Shown here: piece by piece, positions 24,128-37,591 of the stretch
Position numbering within the stretch: position 1 is the first letter of the stretch
Layout of the letters: the number at the start of each line of letters is the position of its first letter
Assembly (NCBI GenBank): GCA_949752795.1
Contig: OX457060.1
Coordinates: 62,001-126,000 of the forward strand
DNA: 64,000 nucleotides
Source of the DNA: Hyperoodon ampullatus
Taxonomy: Eukaryota > Chordata > Mammalia > Artiodactyla > Ziphiidae
Reading direction: 5' to 3'
Translations under genes and position numbers: made by a program
Notes under the pieces: generated by a model
What the model saw: only the letters and a program-made list of their open reading frames with translations
Told to the model about the DNA's origin: nothing
The model's database searches: none

Positions 24128-27100
24128 TTTCCCAAACAGCAGCTTTAAACCCAGTGCTAATGGTCACTAAATATTCACACTCATTTCAGGCATGTAAATG
24201 ACACCTGCACTCCAAAAACATCCTGGGGTCGAAAATCGATGAAAAACTTTAAAAGGGCAACGTTCCAAGAAGACAATTTCAAGAGGTTTATTGTACTCAC
24301 TGGTTTTTTTCCTGTTTTTTGTTTAAGAGAACTAAAAACGGTGTGGCAAAATGCTGAACATTAGGAATTATTAAAGACATGCAAATCCAAATTACAAAAA
24401 CCTATCAGCTCACACCAGTCAGAATGGCCACCAGCAAAAATTCTGCAAACAATAAATGCTGAAGGAGCTGTGCAGAAATGCGTATGCTCGGTTCAAAGAG
24501 GGACATGGTAAGAGCCAGTAATGAAAACACAAAGGTTATTCTTTGAAAAGGTAAATATTGAGCTACCATTCAATCAAGCCTACCCACTGCCGGGCCTATC
24601 GCCTGAGAGGATGAGAATCCAAAAGTCACAGGCTGGCAATCCTGCACTCCAGCAATATTTACCATAGGCAACACTTGGAAGCATCGAAAGTGTCCATCCA
24701 CAGAGGAATGCACAAAGAAGAAGTGGTCCATATACACAACGGAATACGACTCCAATAAAAAATATACATTCAATTTAAAAAACAAACATAAGTAAGGAGA
24801 CATCAGCATTTGGGGGTTTATCCAGGCACATTCCTCTCTAATTTATAACCGAGGAAAACCACTGGCAGGAAGGTCTGTTTCCCTAGTTACCAGAGTGGGA
24901 ATAGCAGAAATGCTGCCGCCCTCTGCCCGTTACCTGCAACAGAAGCTTTAAAACCTGTGCTAAGTGTCACTTCATATGCACAAGTACTGCTGGGCTGTAA
25001 ATGAAACCTGCCCTCAAAATGTCTTGAGGGAGGTAATGGCCAAAATATCTCAAAATGTGGCACGTACTTCAAGAAAACAATATGAAGACGTAAGCTGTAC
25101 TCAAAGTTTTAAGAAAAAAAGGAAATGCCGGAAAGGTCAATTTCAAGCGATTATGAGATGCATGCAAATCCAACCGCAAACAGGTACCAGCTCACACCAG
25201 TGAGAATAAACTTCAGCAAAAATCTACAAGCAATAAATGCTGAAGGGTTTGTGGAGAAGTGCATACCCTCAACGTTAAGTGGGACGTGACCTGGTAAGAG
25301 CCACTAATGAGAGCAGAATGGAGGTGCCTTTACATGGTAAACATTTTGCTACCATATGATCCAGCAGGCCCACTCCTGGGCCTATAAACTAAGAAGACAG
25401 AATTGGAAAGACACAGGCAGGCAAATCTGCACCGCAGCCGTATTACAATAGCCAAGACATGGAAGCAACCAATAAGTCCATCAACAGATGAGTGGACAAA
25501 GAAGAACTGGTACATGTACAGATGGAATATCAGACAAGGAAAAAAATGACACAATGCCATTTGGAGCACCGTAGATGAGTCTAGAGGTGATCACGCAACT
25601 TGTAGTAAGCCAGAAGGCGAAAGACACATATCCTATGATATCACTGATAGGTGTGACCTAAAAATTGATACCAGTGAAGATATTTCCACAGAGAAAGGCA
25701 ATCACAGATTCATTAAACAACCTTATGTTTCAGCAATGGAAAGGTGTGAGGATTGGATACATGAGGTTGCTGGGGTTAACAGAGATATACAAACACAGGT
25801 GAAGTATATAATCACCAAAGACCTACGGAATACCAAGAGAAGACAACTCAACATTCTGTCGTAACCTACATGGGAAAAGGATCTGAAGAAGAACTGATAT
25901 ATGTATATGTGTAAAAGAACGACATCTTGCACACCTAGAACAAGCAAAACATTTTAATCAAACTTGCTGTGATAAGAAATTAAAATTAAATTAAAGAAAC
26001 GAATAAGAAGTAGTGAGACATAAACTTAAGGGGCTCTTTCCTGGCACATTCCATTCAAATTTACAACCTAGAACAGGACATACATTGAGGCTCTGCTACC
26101 CTAGTAACCAGATTTGGTAAAGGAGAACTGCTCCCGCCTTGTGGCCGTTTCACACAACAGCAGCTCTAAACCCAGGGCTAACGGTTACTTGATATTCAAA
26201 ATAATTGCAGGCCTGTAAATGACACGTGCCCTCAAAACAAATCCTTCGGTGATAAATCGAGCAAAAATCTCAAAAGACGTGTATATCTCAAAACGACAAT
26301 TTCAAGAGGCATATTATATGCGCATTTTCCCTTCTGTTTCATTTATGTCTTTTTTCTTGTTAAAAAATGGCATGGAAATAGGCTCAACATCAGTAATTAA
26401 TAAACCATGAAAATCCAGTGTACAAAGAGGTTCACTTCACAGCCGTCAGAATCATCATCACCAAAAAAGTCTACAAAGAATAAATGCTGAAGGGGTCATA
26501 GAGAGCTGCGTACCTGCTAGCTGCTGGTGGGATGTAACCTGGTAAGAGCCAATAGTGAGAACAGAATGGAGGTGCGTTTAAAGGTAAAAATTGAGCCACC
26601 ATGTTATCTGGTAGGCCCTTTCATACGCCTATCACCTGAGTAGACCAGAATCAAAAAGACACAGGCTGGCAATCCTGCACTGCAGCATCATTTAACATAG
26701 CCAAGACGTGGAAGAAACTAAAATGTCCAGCAACAGAAAAATGAACAAAGAAAAAGTGTCCATGTACACAATGCAATATTAGCCATGGAAAACAATGAAA
26801 CAGTGCCGTTTGCACCACCATAGAAAGACCTACAGTTAAACCCCCAATTTTAAGTAAGGAAGAAACCGAAAAACAGATAATCTATCATATCAATTATAGG
26901 TGTTACCTAAAAATTGATACCCATGAAATTATTTCCAAGAGGAGGACACGCATGGATTAGGAAAACAAAACTATGTTTAACCAAATGCAAAAGTGTAAGG
27001 AATGGATGAATTAGCAGATGGGGGTTTACAGACATGTACTGACACATATGAAATATATGTCACAAAATAACTATGGAATACCAAGAGAGGTGTACTCAAC

Positions 27101-28356
27101 ACTCTCTAATAACCTACACGGGAAAGGATCCACAGATGAATAGTTAGATACATAGGTATAATGAATCAGATTTTGTACACCTAAAAGAAAAAACATTTTT
27201 ATCAACTTTGCTCTGATAATCAGTCAAAATTAAATTTAAATAACAAACAAGAAGTAAGGAGATATAAGCTCTTGGGGGTTTGCCCTGGCACATTCCACTC
27301 TAACTTGCAGCCTACTAACAGGATTTCCAGAAAAGCTCTGTTGCCCCCAAAACCTCGAGTTGGAAATGCAGAAGTGCTGCCGCCTTGTGGCTGTTTTCCA
27401 CAAGAGTGGACTTAAACCCACAGCTAACAGTCACTTAACATTCACAAGGACACAGGGCTGTAAGGACACCTGCCGTCCAAAAATTGTGGTGAGGTAGGGA
27501 ATGGACAAAAAAATTCAAAACTGGTAAAATTTTCAAGGAGATAGTACGAAGAGGTAAGTTTTACTCACTCTTTTTAGAAAACAAGGAAAATGGATAAAAG
27601 CTCAACATCAGGAATTATGAGACTCATGCAACTCGAACCTACAAAAAGGTTTCAACTCACGCTAGTCAACTACCATCAGCAAAAGTTCTACAAACAATAA
27701 ATGCTGAAGGGGTTTTAGAGAACTGTGTACCCTCTAGCTGCTGGTGAGATGTAAAGTGGTAACAGCCAATAATGAGAACAGAAAGGAGCTGCATTTCAAA
27801 GTAAAAATTGAGCCACCGTTCCATCCAGCAGGCCCACCGCTGAGCCTCTCGCCTCAGAAGACCAGAGTCACGAAGGCACAGGCTGCAACAGCTGCACTGC
27901 AGGAATTTTCCCAATAGCCAAGACACGGAAGCAGGCAAAATGTCCATCAACAGATGAATGGATAAAAAACAAGTGGTCCATGTACACAATGAACATTAGC
28001 CATGGACAAAAATGAAACACTGCTCTTTGAGGCACCATAGAGGAGCCTAGAGATAATCACAGAACATGAAGTAAGTCGGAAAGCAAAAGACACAAACTAT
28101 GATATCACTTATAGGCGTTATCTAACAACTGACACAAGTGAACATACTTCCACAGAGAAAGACACTCACAGACTTAGGAAACATACTATGCTTATCTAAA
28201 AGGAAAGGTGCGGGTAATAGGTAAATTAAGATTAAGGTTGCCATTCGTGTACAAATACCTATTAAATACATATATCAAAAAGACAGACCATATAGCAAGG
28301 GAGGTCTACCGAACACGCTGCAGTAATTTACATGAGAAGAGGATCTGTACATTAAC

Positions 28357-28387
<31 letters not shown>

Positions 28388-28388
28388 T
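28357..28388. repeat. TA microsatellite, unit 7: (AT)6 GT (AT)9
   Basis: 15 dinucleotides besides the GT; units 7, 8, 9, 12 and 13 share this allele. Confidence 0.97.
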
Positions 28389-28596
28389 GAAAAAATCAAT
28401 CAGATTGTGTATACCTAGGACAACCAATATTCTAATGATTATCCCGATTAAAAAAACTAAAACAAAGAACAAGAAATAAAGTGACATAAACTTATGGGTT
28501 TTTTTTACTGGCACATTCCCTTCTAATTTACACCCTGGCAACAGGACTTCCAAAAAGGCTCTGCTGACCTAGTAACCAGATTTGGGAATGGAGAAA

Positions 28597-28615
28597 TGCT
28601 GCCCCCTTGTGGCCG
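28597..28615 (-). promoter_or_regulatory. CTCF-like motif, monomer B, unit 7
   Basis: Same 19 bases and orientation as at 1643-1661. Confidence 0.45.
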
Positions 28616-31600
28616 TTTCCCAAACAGCAGCTTTAAACCCAGTGCTAATGGTCACTAAATATTCACACTCATTTCAGGCATGTAAATGACACCTGCACTC
28701 CAAAAACATCCTGGGGTCGAAAATCGATGAAAAACTTTAAAAGGGCAACGTTCCAAGAAGACAATTTCAAGAGGTTTATTGTACTCACTGGTTTTTTTCC
28801 TGTTTTTTGTTTAAGAGAACTAAAAACGGTGTGGCAAAATGCTGAACATTAGGAATTATTAAAGACATGCAAATCCAAATTACAAAAACCTATCAGCTCA
28901 CACCAGTCAGAATGGCCACCAGCAAAAATTCTGCAAACAATAAATGCTGAAGGAGCTGTGCAGAAATGCGTATGCTCGGTTCAAAGAGGGACATGGTAAG
29001 AGCCAGTAATGAAAACACAAAGGTTATTCTTTGAAAAGGTAAATATTGAGCTACCATTCAATCAAGCCTACCCACTGCCGGGCCTATCGCCTGAGAGGAT
29101 GAGGATCCAAAAGTCACAGGCTGGCAATCCTGCACTCCAGCAATATTTACCATAGGCAACACTTGGAAGCATCGAAAGTGTCCATCCACAGAGGAATGCA
29201 CAAAGAAGAAGTGGTCCATATACACAACGGAATACGACTCCAATAAAAAATATACATTCAATTTAAAAAACAAACATAAGTAAGGAGACATCAGCATTTG
29301 GGGGTTTATCCAGGCACATTCCTCTCTAATTTATAACCGAGGAAAACCACTGGCAGGAAGGTCTGTTTCCCTAGTTACCAGAGTGGGAATAGCAGAAATG
29401 CTGCCGCCCTCTGCCCGTTACCTGCAACAGAAGCTTTAAAACCTGTGCTAAGTGTCACTTCATATGCACAAGTACTGCTGGGCTGTAAATGAAACCTGCC
29501 CTCAAAATGTCTTGAGGGAGGTAATGGCCAAAATATCTCAAAATGTGGCACGTACTTCAAGAAAACAATATGAAGACGTAAGCTGTACTCAAAGTTTTAA
29601 GAAAAAAAGGAAATGCCGGAAAGGTCAATTTCAAGCGATTATGAGATGCATGCAAATCCAACCGCAAACAGGTACCAGCTCACACCAGTGAGAATAAACT
29701 TCAGCAAAAATCTACAAGCAATAAATGCTGAAGGGTTTGTGGAGAAGTGCATACCCTCAACGTTAAGTGGGACGTGACCTGGTAAGAGCCACTAATGAGA
29801 GCAGAATGGAGGTGCCTTTACATGGTAAACATTTTGCTACCATATGATCCAGCAGGCCCACTCCTGGGCCTATAAACTAAGAAGACAGAATTGGAAAGAC
29901 ACAGGCAGGCAAATCTGCACCGCAGCCGTATTACAATAGCCAAGACATGGAAGCAACCAATAAGTCCATCAACAGATGAGTGGACAAAGAAGAACTGGTA
30001 CATGTACAGATGGAATATCAGACAAGGAAAAAAATGACACAATGCCATTTGGAGCACCGTAGATGAGTCTAGAGGTGATCACGCAACTTGTAGTAAGCCA
30101 GAAGGCGAAAGACACATATCCTATGATATCACTGATAGGTGTGACCTAAAAATTGATACCAGTGAAGATATTTCCACAGAGAAAGGCAATCACAGATTCA
30201 TTAAACAACCTTATGTTTCAGCAATGGAAAGGTGTGAGGATTGGATACATGAGGTTGCTGGGGTTAACAGAGATATACAAACACAGGTGAAGTATATAAT
30301 CACCAAAGACCTACGGAATACCAAGAGAAGACAACTCAACATTCTGTCGTAACCTACATGGGAAAAGGATCTGAAGAAGAACTGATATATGTATATGTGT
30401 AAAAGAACGACATCTTGCACACCTAGAACAAGCAAAACATTTTAATCAAACTTGCTGTGATAAGAAATTAAAATTAAATTAAAGAAACGAATAAGAAGTA
30501 GTGAGACATAAACTTAAGGGGCTCTTTCCTGGCACATTCCATTCAAATTTACAACCTAGAACAGGACATACATTGAGGCTCTGCTACCCTAGTAACCAGA
30601 TTTGGTAAAGGAGAACTGCTCCCGCCTTGTGGCCGTTTCACACAACAGCAGCTCTAAACCCAGGGCTAACGGTTACTTGATATTCAAAATAATTGCAGGC
30701 CTGTAAATGACACGTGCCCTCAAAACAAATCCTTCGGTGATAAATCGAGCAAAAATCTCAAAAGACGTGTATATCTCAAAACGACAATTTCAAGAGGCAT
30801 ATTATATGCGCATTTTCCCTTCTGTTTCATTTATGTCTTTTTTCTTGTTAAAAAATGGCATGGAAATAGGCTCAACATCAGTAATTAATAAACCATGAAA
30901 ATCCAGTGTACAAAGAGGTTCACTTCACAGCCGTCAGAATCATCATCACCAAAAAAGTCTACAAAGAATAAATGCTGAAGGGGTCATAGAGAGCTGCGTA
31001 CCTGCTAGCTGCTGGTGGGATGTAACCTGGTAAGAGCCAATAGTGAGAACAGAATGGAGGTGCGTTTAAAGGTAAAAATTGAGCCACCATGTTATCTGGT
31101 AGGCCCTTTCATACGCCTATCACCTGAGTAGACCAGAATCAAAAAGACACAGGCTGGCAATCCTGCACTGCAGCATCATTTAACATAGCCAAGACGTGGA
31201 AGAAACTAAAATGTCCAGCAACAGAAAAATGAACAAAGAAAAAGTGTCCATGTACACAATGCAATATTAGCCATGGAAAACAATGAAACAGTGCCGTTTG
31301 CACCACCATAGAAAGACCTACAGTTAAACCCCCAATTTTAAGTAAGGAAGAAACCGAAAAACAGATAATCTATCATATCAATTATAGGTGTTACCTAAAA
31401 ATTGATACCCATGAAATTATTTCCAAGAGGAGGACACGCATGGATTAGGAAAACAAAACTATGTTTAACCAAATGCAAAAGTGTAAGGAATGGATGAATT
31501 AGCAGATGGGGGTTTACAGACATGTACTGACACATATGAAATATATGTCACAAAATAACTATGGAATACCAAGAGAGGTGTACTCAACACTCTCTAATAA

Positions 31601-32844
31601 CCTACACGGGAAAGGATCCACAGATGAATAGTTAGATACATAGGTATAATGAATCAGATTTTGTACACCTAAAAGAAAAAACATTTTTATCAACTTTGCT
31701 CTGATAATCAGTCAAAATTAAATTTAAATAACAAACAAGAAGTAAGGAGATATAAGCTCTTGGGGGTTTGCCCTGGCACATTCCACTCTAACTTGCAGCC
31801 TACTAACAGGATTTCCAGAAAAGCTCTGTTGCCCCCAAAACCTCGAGTTGGAAATGCAGAAGTGCTGCCGCCTTGTGGCTGTTTTCCACAAGAGTGGACT
31901 TAAACCCACAGCTAACAGTCACTTAACATTCACAAGGACACAGGGCTGTAAGGACACCTGCCGTCCAAAAATTGTGGTGAGGTAGGGAATGGACAAAAAA
32001 ATTCAAAACTGGTAAAATTTTCAAGGAGATAGTACGAAGAGGTAAGTTTTACTCACTCTTTTTAGAAAACAAGGAAAATGGATAAAAGCTCAACATCAGG
32101 AATTATGAGACTCATGCAACTCGAACCTACAAAAAGGTTTCAACTCACGCTAGTCAACTACCATCAGCAAAAGTTCTACAAACAATAAATGCTGAAGGGG
32201 TTTTAGAGAACTGTGTACCCTCTAGCTGCTGGTGAGATGTAAAGTGGTAACAGCCAATAATGAGAACAGAAAGGAGCTGCATTTCAAAGTAAAAATTGAG
32301 CCACCGTTCCATCCAGCAGGCCCACCGCTGAGCCTCTCGCCTCAGAAGACCAGAGTCACGAAGGCACAGGCTGCAACAGCTGCACTGCAGGAATTTTCCC
32401 AATAGCCAAGACACGGAAGCAGGCAAAATGTCCATCAACAGATGAATGGATAAAAAACAAGTGGTCCATGTACACAATGAACATTAGCCATGGACAAAAA
32501 TGAAACACTGCTCTTTGAGGCACCATAGAGGAGCCTAGAGATAATCACAGAACATGAAGTAAGTCGGAAAGCAAAAGACACAAACTATGATATCACTTAT
32601 AGGCGTTATCTAACAACTGACACAAGTGAACATACTTCCACAGAGAAAGACACTCACAGACTTAGGAAACATACTATGCTTATCTAAAAGGAAAGGTGCG
32701 GGTAATAGGTAAATTAAGATTAAGGTTGCCATTCGTGTACAAATACCTATTAAATACATATATCAAAAAGACAGACCATATAGCAAGGGAGGTCTACCGA
32801 ACACGCTGCAGTAATTTACATGAGAAGAGGATCTGTACATTAAC

Positions 32845-32875
<31 letters not shown>

Positions 32876-32876
32876 T
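32845..32876. repeat. TA microsatellite, unit 8: (AT)6 GT (AT)9
   Basis: Same allele as unit 7. Confidence 0.97.
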
Positions 32877-33084
32877 GAAAAAATCAATCAGATTGTGTAT
32901 ACCTAGGACAACCAATATTCTAATGATTATCCCGATTAAAAAAACTAAAACAAAGAACAAGAAATAAAGTGACATAAACTTATGGGTTTTTTTTACTGGC
33001 ACATTCCCTTCTAATTTACACCCTGGCAACAGGACTTCCAAAAAGGCTCTGCTGACCTAGTAACCAGATTTGGGAATGGAGAAA

Positions 33085-33103
33085 TGCTGCCCCCTTGTGG
33101 CCG
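33085..33103 (-). promoter_or_regulatory. CTCF-like motif, monomer B, unit 8
   Basis: Same 19 bases and orientation as at 1643-1661. Confidence 0.45.
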
Positions 33104-36100
33104 TTTCCCAAACAGCAGCTTTAAACCCAGTGCTAATGGTCACTAAATATTCACACTCATTTCAGGCATGTAAATGACACCTGCACTCCAAAAACATCCT
33201 GGGGTCGAAAATCGATGAAAAACTTTAAAAGGGCAACGTTCCAAGAAGACAATTTCAAGAGGTTTATTGTACTCACTGGTTTTTTTCCTGTTTTTTGTTT
33301 AAGAGAACTAAAAACGGTGTGGCAAAATGCTGAACATTAGGAATTATTAAAGACATGCAAATCCAAATTACAAAAACCTATCAGCTCACACCAGTCAGAA
33401 TGGCCACCAGCAAAAATTCTGCAAACAATAAATGCTGAAGGAGCTGTGCAGAAATGCGTATGCTCGGTTCAAAGAGGGACATGGTAAGAGCCAGTAATGA
33501 AAACACAAAGGTTATTCTTTGAAAAGGTAAATATTGAGCTACCATTCAATCAAGCCTACCCACTGCCGGGCCTATCGCCTGAGAGGATGAGGATCCAAAA
33601 GTCACAGGCTGGCAATCCTGCACTCCAGCAATATTTACCATAGGCAACACTTGGAAGCATCGAAAGTGTCCATCCACAGAGGAATGCACAAAGAAGAAGT
33701 GGTCCATATACACAACGGAATACGACTCCAATAAAAAATATACATTCAATTTAAAAAACAAACATAAGTAAGGAGACATCAGCATTTGGGGGTTTATCCA
33801 GGCACATTCCTCTCTAATTTATAACCGAGGAAAACCACTGGCAGGAAGGTCTGTTTCCCTAGTTACCAGAGTGGGAATAGCAGAAATGCTGCCGCCCTCT
33901 GCCCGTTACCTGCAACAGAAGCTTTAAAACCTGTGCTAAGTGTCACTTCATATGCACAAGTACTGCTGGGCTGTAAATGAAACCTGCCCTCAAAATGTCT
34001 TGAGGGAGGTAATGGCCAAAATATCTCAAAATGTGGCACGTACTTCAAGAAAACAATATGAAGACGTAAGCTGTACTCAAAGTTTTAAGAAAAAAAGGAA
34101 ATGCCGGAAAGGTCAATTTCAAGCGATTATGAGATGCATGCAAATCCAACCGCAAACAGGTACCAGCTCACACCAGTGAGAATAAACTTCAGCAAAAATC
34201 TACAAGCAATAAATGCTGAAGGGTTTGTGGAGAAGTGCATACCCTCAACGTTAAGTGGGACGTGACCTGGTAAGAGCCACTAATGAGAGCAGAATGGAGG
34301 TGCCTTTACATGGTAAACATTTTGCTACCATATGATCCAGCAGGCCCACTCCTGGGCCTATAAACTAAGAAGACAGAATTGGAAAGACACAGGCAGGCAA
34401 ATCTGCACCGCAGCCGTATTACAATAGCCAAGACATGGAAGCAACCAATAAGTCCATCAACAGATGAGTGGACAAAGAAGAACTGGTACATGTACAGATG
34501 GAATATCAGACAAGGAAAAAAATGACACAATGCCATTTGGAGCACCGTAGATGAGTCTAGAGGTGATCACGCAACTTGTAGTAAGCCAGAAGGCGAAAGA
34601 CACATATCCTATGATATCACTGATAGGTGTGACCTAAAAATTGATACCAGTGAAGATATTTCCACAGAGAAAGGCAATCACAGATTCATTAAACAACCTT
34701 ATGTTTCAGCAATGGAAAGGTGTGAGGATTGGATACATGAGGTTGCTGGGGTTAACAGAGATATACAAACACAGGTGAAGTATATAATCACCAAAGACCT
34801 ACGGAATACCAAGAGAAGACAACTCAACATTCTGTCGTAACCTACATGGGAAAAGGATCTGAAGAAGAACTGATATATGTATATGTGTAAAAGAACGACA
34901 TCTTGCACACCTAGAACAAGCAAAACATTTTAATCAAACTTGCTGTGATAAGAAATTAAAATTAAATTAAAGAAACGAATAAGAAGTAGTGAGACATAAA
35001 CTTAAGGGGCTCTTTCCTGGCACATTCCATTCAAATTTACAACCTAGAACAGGACATACATTGAGGCTCTGCTACCCTAGTAACCAGATTTGGTAAAGGA
35101 GAACTGCTCCCGCCTTGTGGCCGTTTCACACAACAGCAGCTCTAAACCCAGGGCTAACGGTTACTTGATATTCAAAATAATTGCAGGCCTGTAAATGACA
35201 CGTGCCCTCAAAACAAATCCTTCGGTGATAAATCGAGCAAAAATCTCAAAAGACGTGTATATCTCAAAACGACAATTTCAAGAGGCATATTATATGCGCA
35301 TTTTCCCTTCTGTTTCATTTATGTCTTTTTTCTTGTTAAAAAATGGCATGGAAATAGGCTCAACATCAGTAATTAATAAACCATGAAAATCCAGTGTACA
35401 AAGAGGTTCACTTCACAGCCGTCAGAATCATCATCACCAAAAAAGTCTACAAAGAATAAATGCTGAAGGGGTCATAGAGAGCTGCGTACCTGCTAGCTGC
35501 TGGTGGGATGTAACCTGGTAAGAGCCAATAGTGAGAACAGAATGGAGGTGCGTTTAAAGGTAAAAATTGAGCCACCATGTTATCTGGTAGGCCCTTTCAT
35601 ACGCCTATCACCTGAGTAGACCAGAATCAAAAAGACACAGGCTGGCAATCCTGCACTGCAGCATCATTTAACATAGCCAAGACGTGGAAGAAACTAAAAT
35701 GTCCAGCAACAGAAAAATGAACAAAGAAAAAGTGTCCATGTACACAATGCAATATTAGCCATGGAAAACAATGAAACAGTGCCGTTTGCACCACCATAGA
35801 AAGACCTACAGTTAAACCCCCAATTTTAAGTAAGGAAGAAACCGAAAAACAGATAATCTATCATATCAATTATAGGTGTTACCTAAAAATTGATACCCAT
35901 GAAATTATTTCCAAGAGGAGGACACGCATGGATTAGGAAAACAAAACTATGTTTAACCAAATGCAAAAGTGTAAGGAATGGATGAATTAGCAGATGGGGG
36001 TTTACAGACATGTACTGACACATATGAAATATATGTCACAAAATAACTATGGAATACCAAGAGAGGTGTACTCAACACTCTCTAATAACCTACACGGGAA

Positions 36101-37332
36101 AGGATCCACAGATGAATAGTTAGATACATAGGTATAATGAATCAGATTTTGTACACCTAAAAGAAAAAACATTTTTATCAACTTTGCTCTGATAATCAGT
36201 CAAAATTAAATTTAAATAACAAACAAGAAGTAAGGAGATATAAGCTCTTGGGGGTTTGCCCTGGCACATTCCACTCTAACTTGCAGCCTACTAACAGGAT
36301 TTCCAGAAAAGCTCTGTTGCCCCCAAAACCTCGAGTTGGAAATGCAGAAGTGCTGCCGCCTTGTGGCTGTTTTCCACAAGAGTGGACTTAAACCCACAGC
36401 TAACAGTCACTTAACATTCACAAGGACACAGGGCTGTAAGGACACCTGCCGTCCAAAAATTGTGGTGAGGTAGGGAATGGACAAAAAAATTCAAAACTGG
36501 TAAAATTTTCAAGGAGATAGTACGAAGAGGTAAGTTTTACTCACTCTTTTTAGAAAACAAGGAAAATGGATAAAAGCTCAACATCAGGAATTATGAGACT
36601 CATGCAACTCGAACCTACAAAAAGGTTTCAACTCACGCTAGTCAACTACCATCAGCAAAAGTTCTACAAACAATAAATGCTGAAGGGGTTTTAGAGAACT
36701 GTGTACCCTCTAGCTGCTGGTGAGATGTAAAGTGGTAACAGCCAATAATGAGAACAGAAAGGAGCTGCATTTCAAAGTAAAAATTGAGCCACTGTTCCAT
36801 CCAGCAGGCCCACCGCTGAGCCTCTCGCCTCAGAAGACCAGAGTCACGAAGGCACAGGCTGCAACAGCTGCACTGCAGGAATTTTCCCAATAGCCAAGAC
36901 ACGGAAGCAGGCAAAATGTCCATCAACAGATGAATGGATAAAAAACAAGTGGTCCATGTACACAATGAACATTAGCCATGGACAAAAATGAAACACTGCT
37001 CTTTGAGGCACCATAGAGGAGCCTAGAGATAATCACAGAACATGAAGTAAGTCGGAAAGCAAAAGACACAAACTATGATATCACTTATAGGCGTTATCTA
37101 ACAACTGACACAAGTGAACATACTTCCACAGAGAAAGACACTCACAGACTTAGGAAACATACTATGCTTATCTAAAAGGAAAGGTGCGGGTAATAGGTAA
37201 ATTAAGATTAAGGTTGCCATTCGTGTACAAATACCTATTAAATACATATATCAAAAAGACAGACCATATAGCAAGGGAGGTCTACCGAACACGCTGCAGT
37301 AATTTACATGAGAAGAGGATCTGTACATTAAC

Positions 37333-37363
<31 letters not shown>

Positions 37364-37364
37364 T
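37333..37364. repeat. TA microsatellite, unit 9: (AT)6 GT (AT)9
   Basis: Same allele as unit 7. Confidence 0.97.
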
Positions 37365-37572
37365 GAAAAAATCAATCAGATTGTGTATACCTAGGACAAC
37401 CAATATTCTAATGATTATCCCGATTAAAAAAACTAAAACAAAGAACAAGAAATAAAGTGACATAAACTTATGGGTTTTTTTTACTGGCACATTCCCTTCT
37501 AATTTACACCCTGGCAACAGGACTTCCAAAAAGGCTCTGCTGACCTAGTAACCAGATTTGGGAATGGAGAAA

Positions 37573-37591
37573 TGCTGCCCCCTTGTGGCCG
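37573..37591 (-). promoter_or_regulatory. CTCF-like motif, monomer B, unit 9
   Basis: Same 19 bases and orientation as at 1643-1661. Confidence 0.45.

Larger units (their letters stand above)
22751..27250 (+). repeat. Higher-order repeat unit 6 (4500 bp, longest)
   Basis: Monomers start at A 22751, B 23985, C 24789 and D 26007. It has the longest TA tract (21 dinucleotides), which alone makes this the longest unit. Marker alleles are G/A/A/C/C/A/T/C/A. Its A monomer matches units 1 and 12, while the rest looks like the unit 7-8 group before that group gained the sixth marker, so this unit appears mosaic. G at 23462 is private. The antisense 107-codon frame is broken by TGA, as in units 1 and 12. 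Confidence 0.95.
27251..31738 (+). repeat. Higher-order repeat unit 7 (4488 bp)
   Basis: Monomers start at A 27251, B 28473, C 29277 and D 30495. There are 15 TA dinucleotides. Marker alleles are A/G/G/C/C/G/T/C/A. The sixth marker (A to G) creates a GGATCC site at 29103. At every variable site I tracked it is identical to unit 8, which suggests a very recent duplication of one full unit. Confidence 0.95.
31739..36226 (+). repeat. Higher-order repeat unit 8 (4488 bp)
   Basis: Monomers start at A 31739, B 32961, C 33765 and D 34983. There are 15 TA dinucleotides. Marker alleles are A/G/G/C/C/G/T/C/A, matching unit 7 throughout. The extra GGATCC in monomer B is at 33591. Confidence 0.95.
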
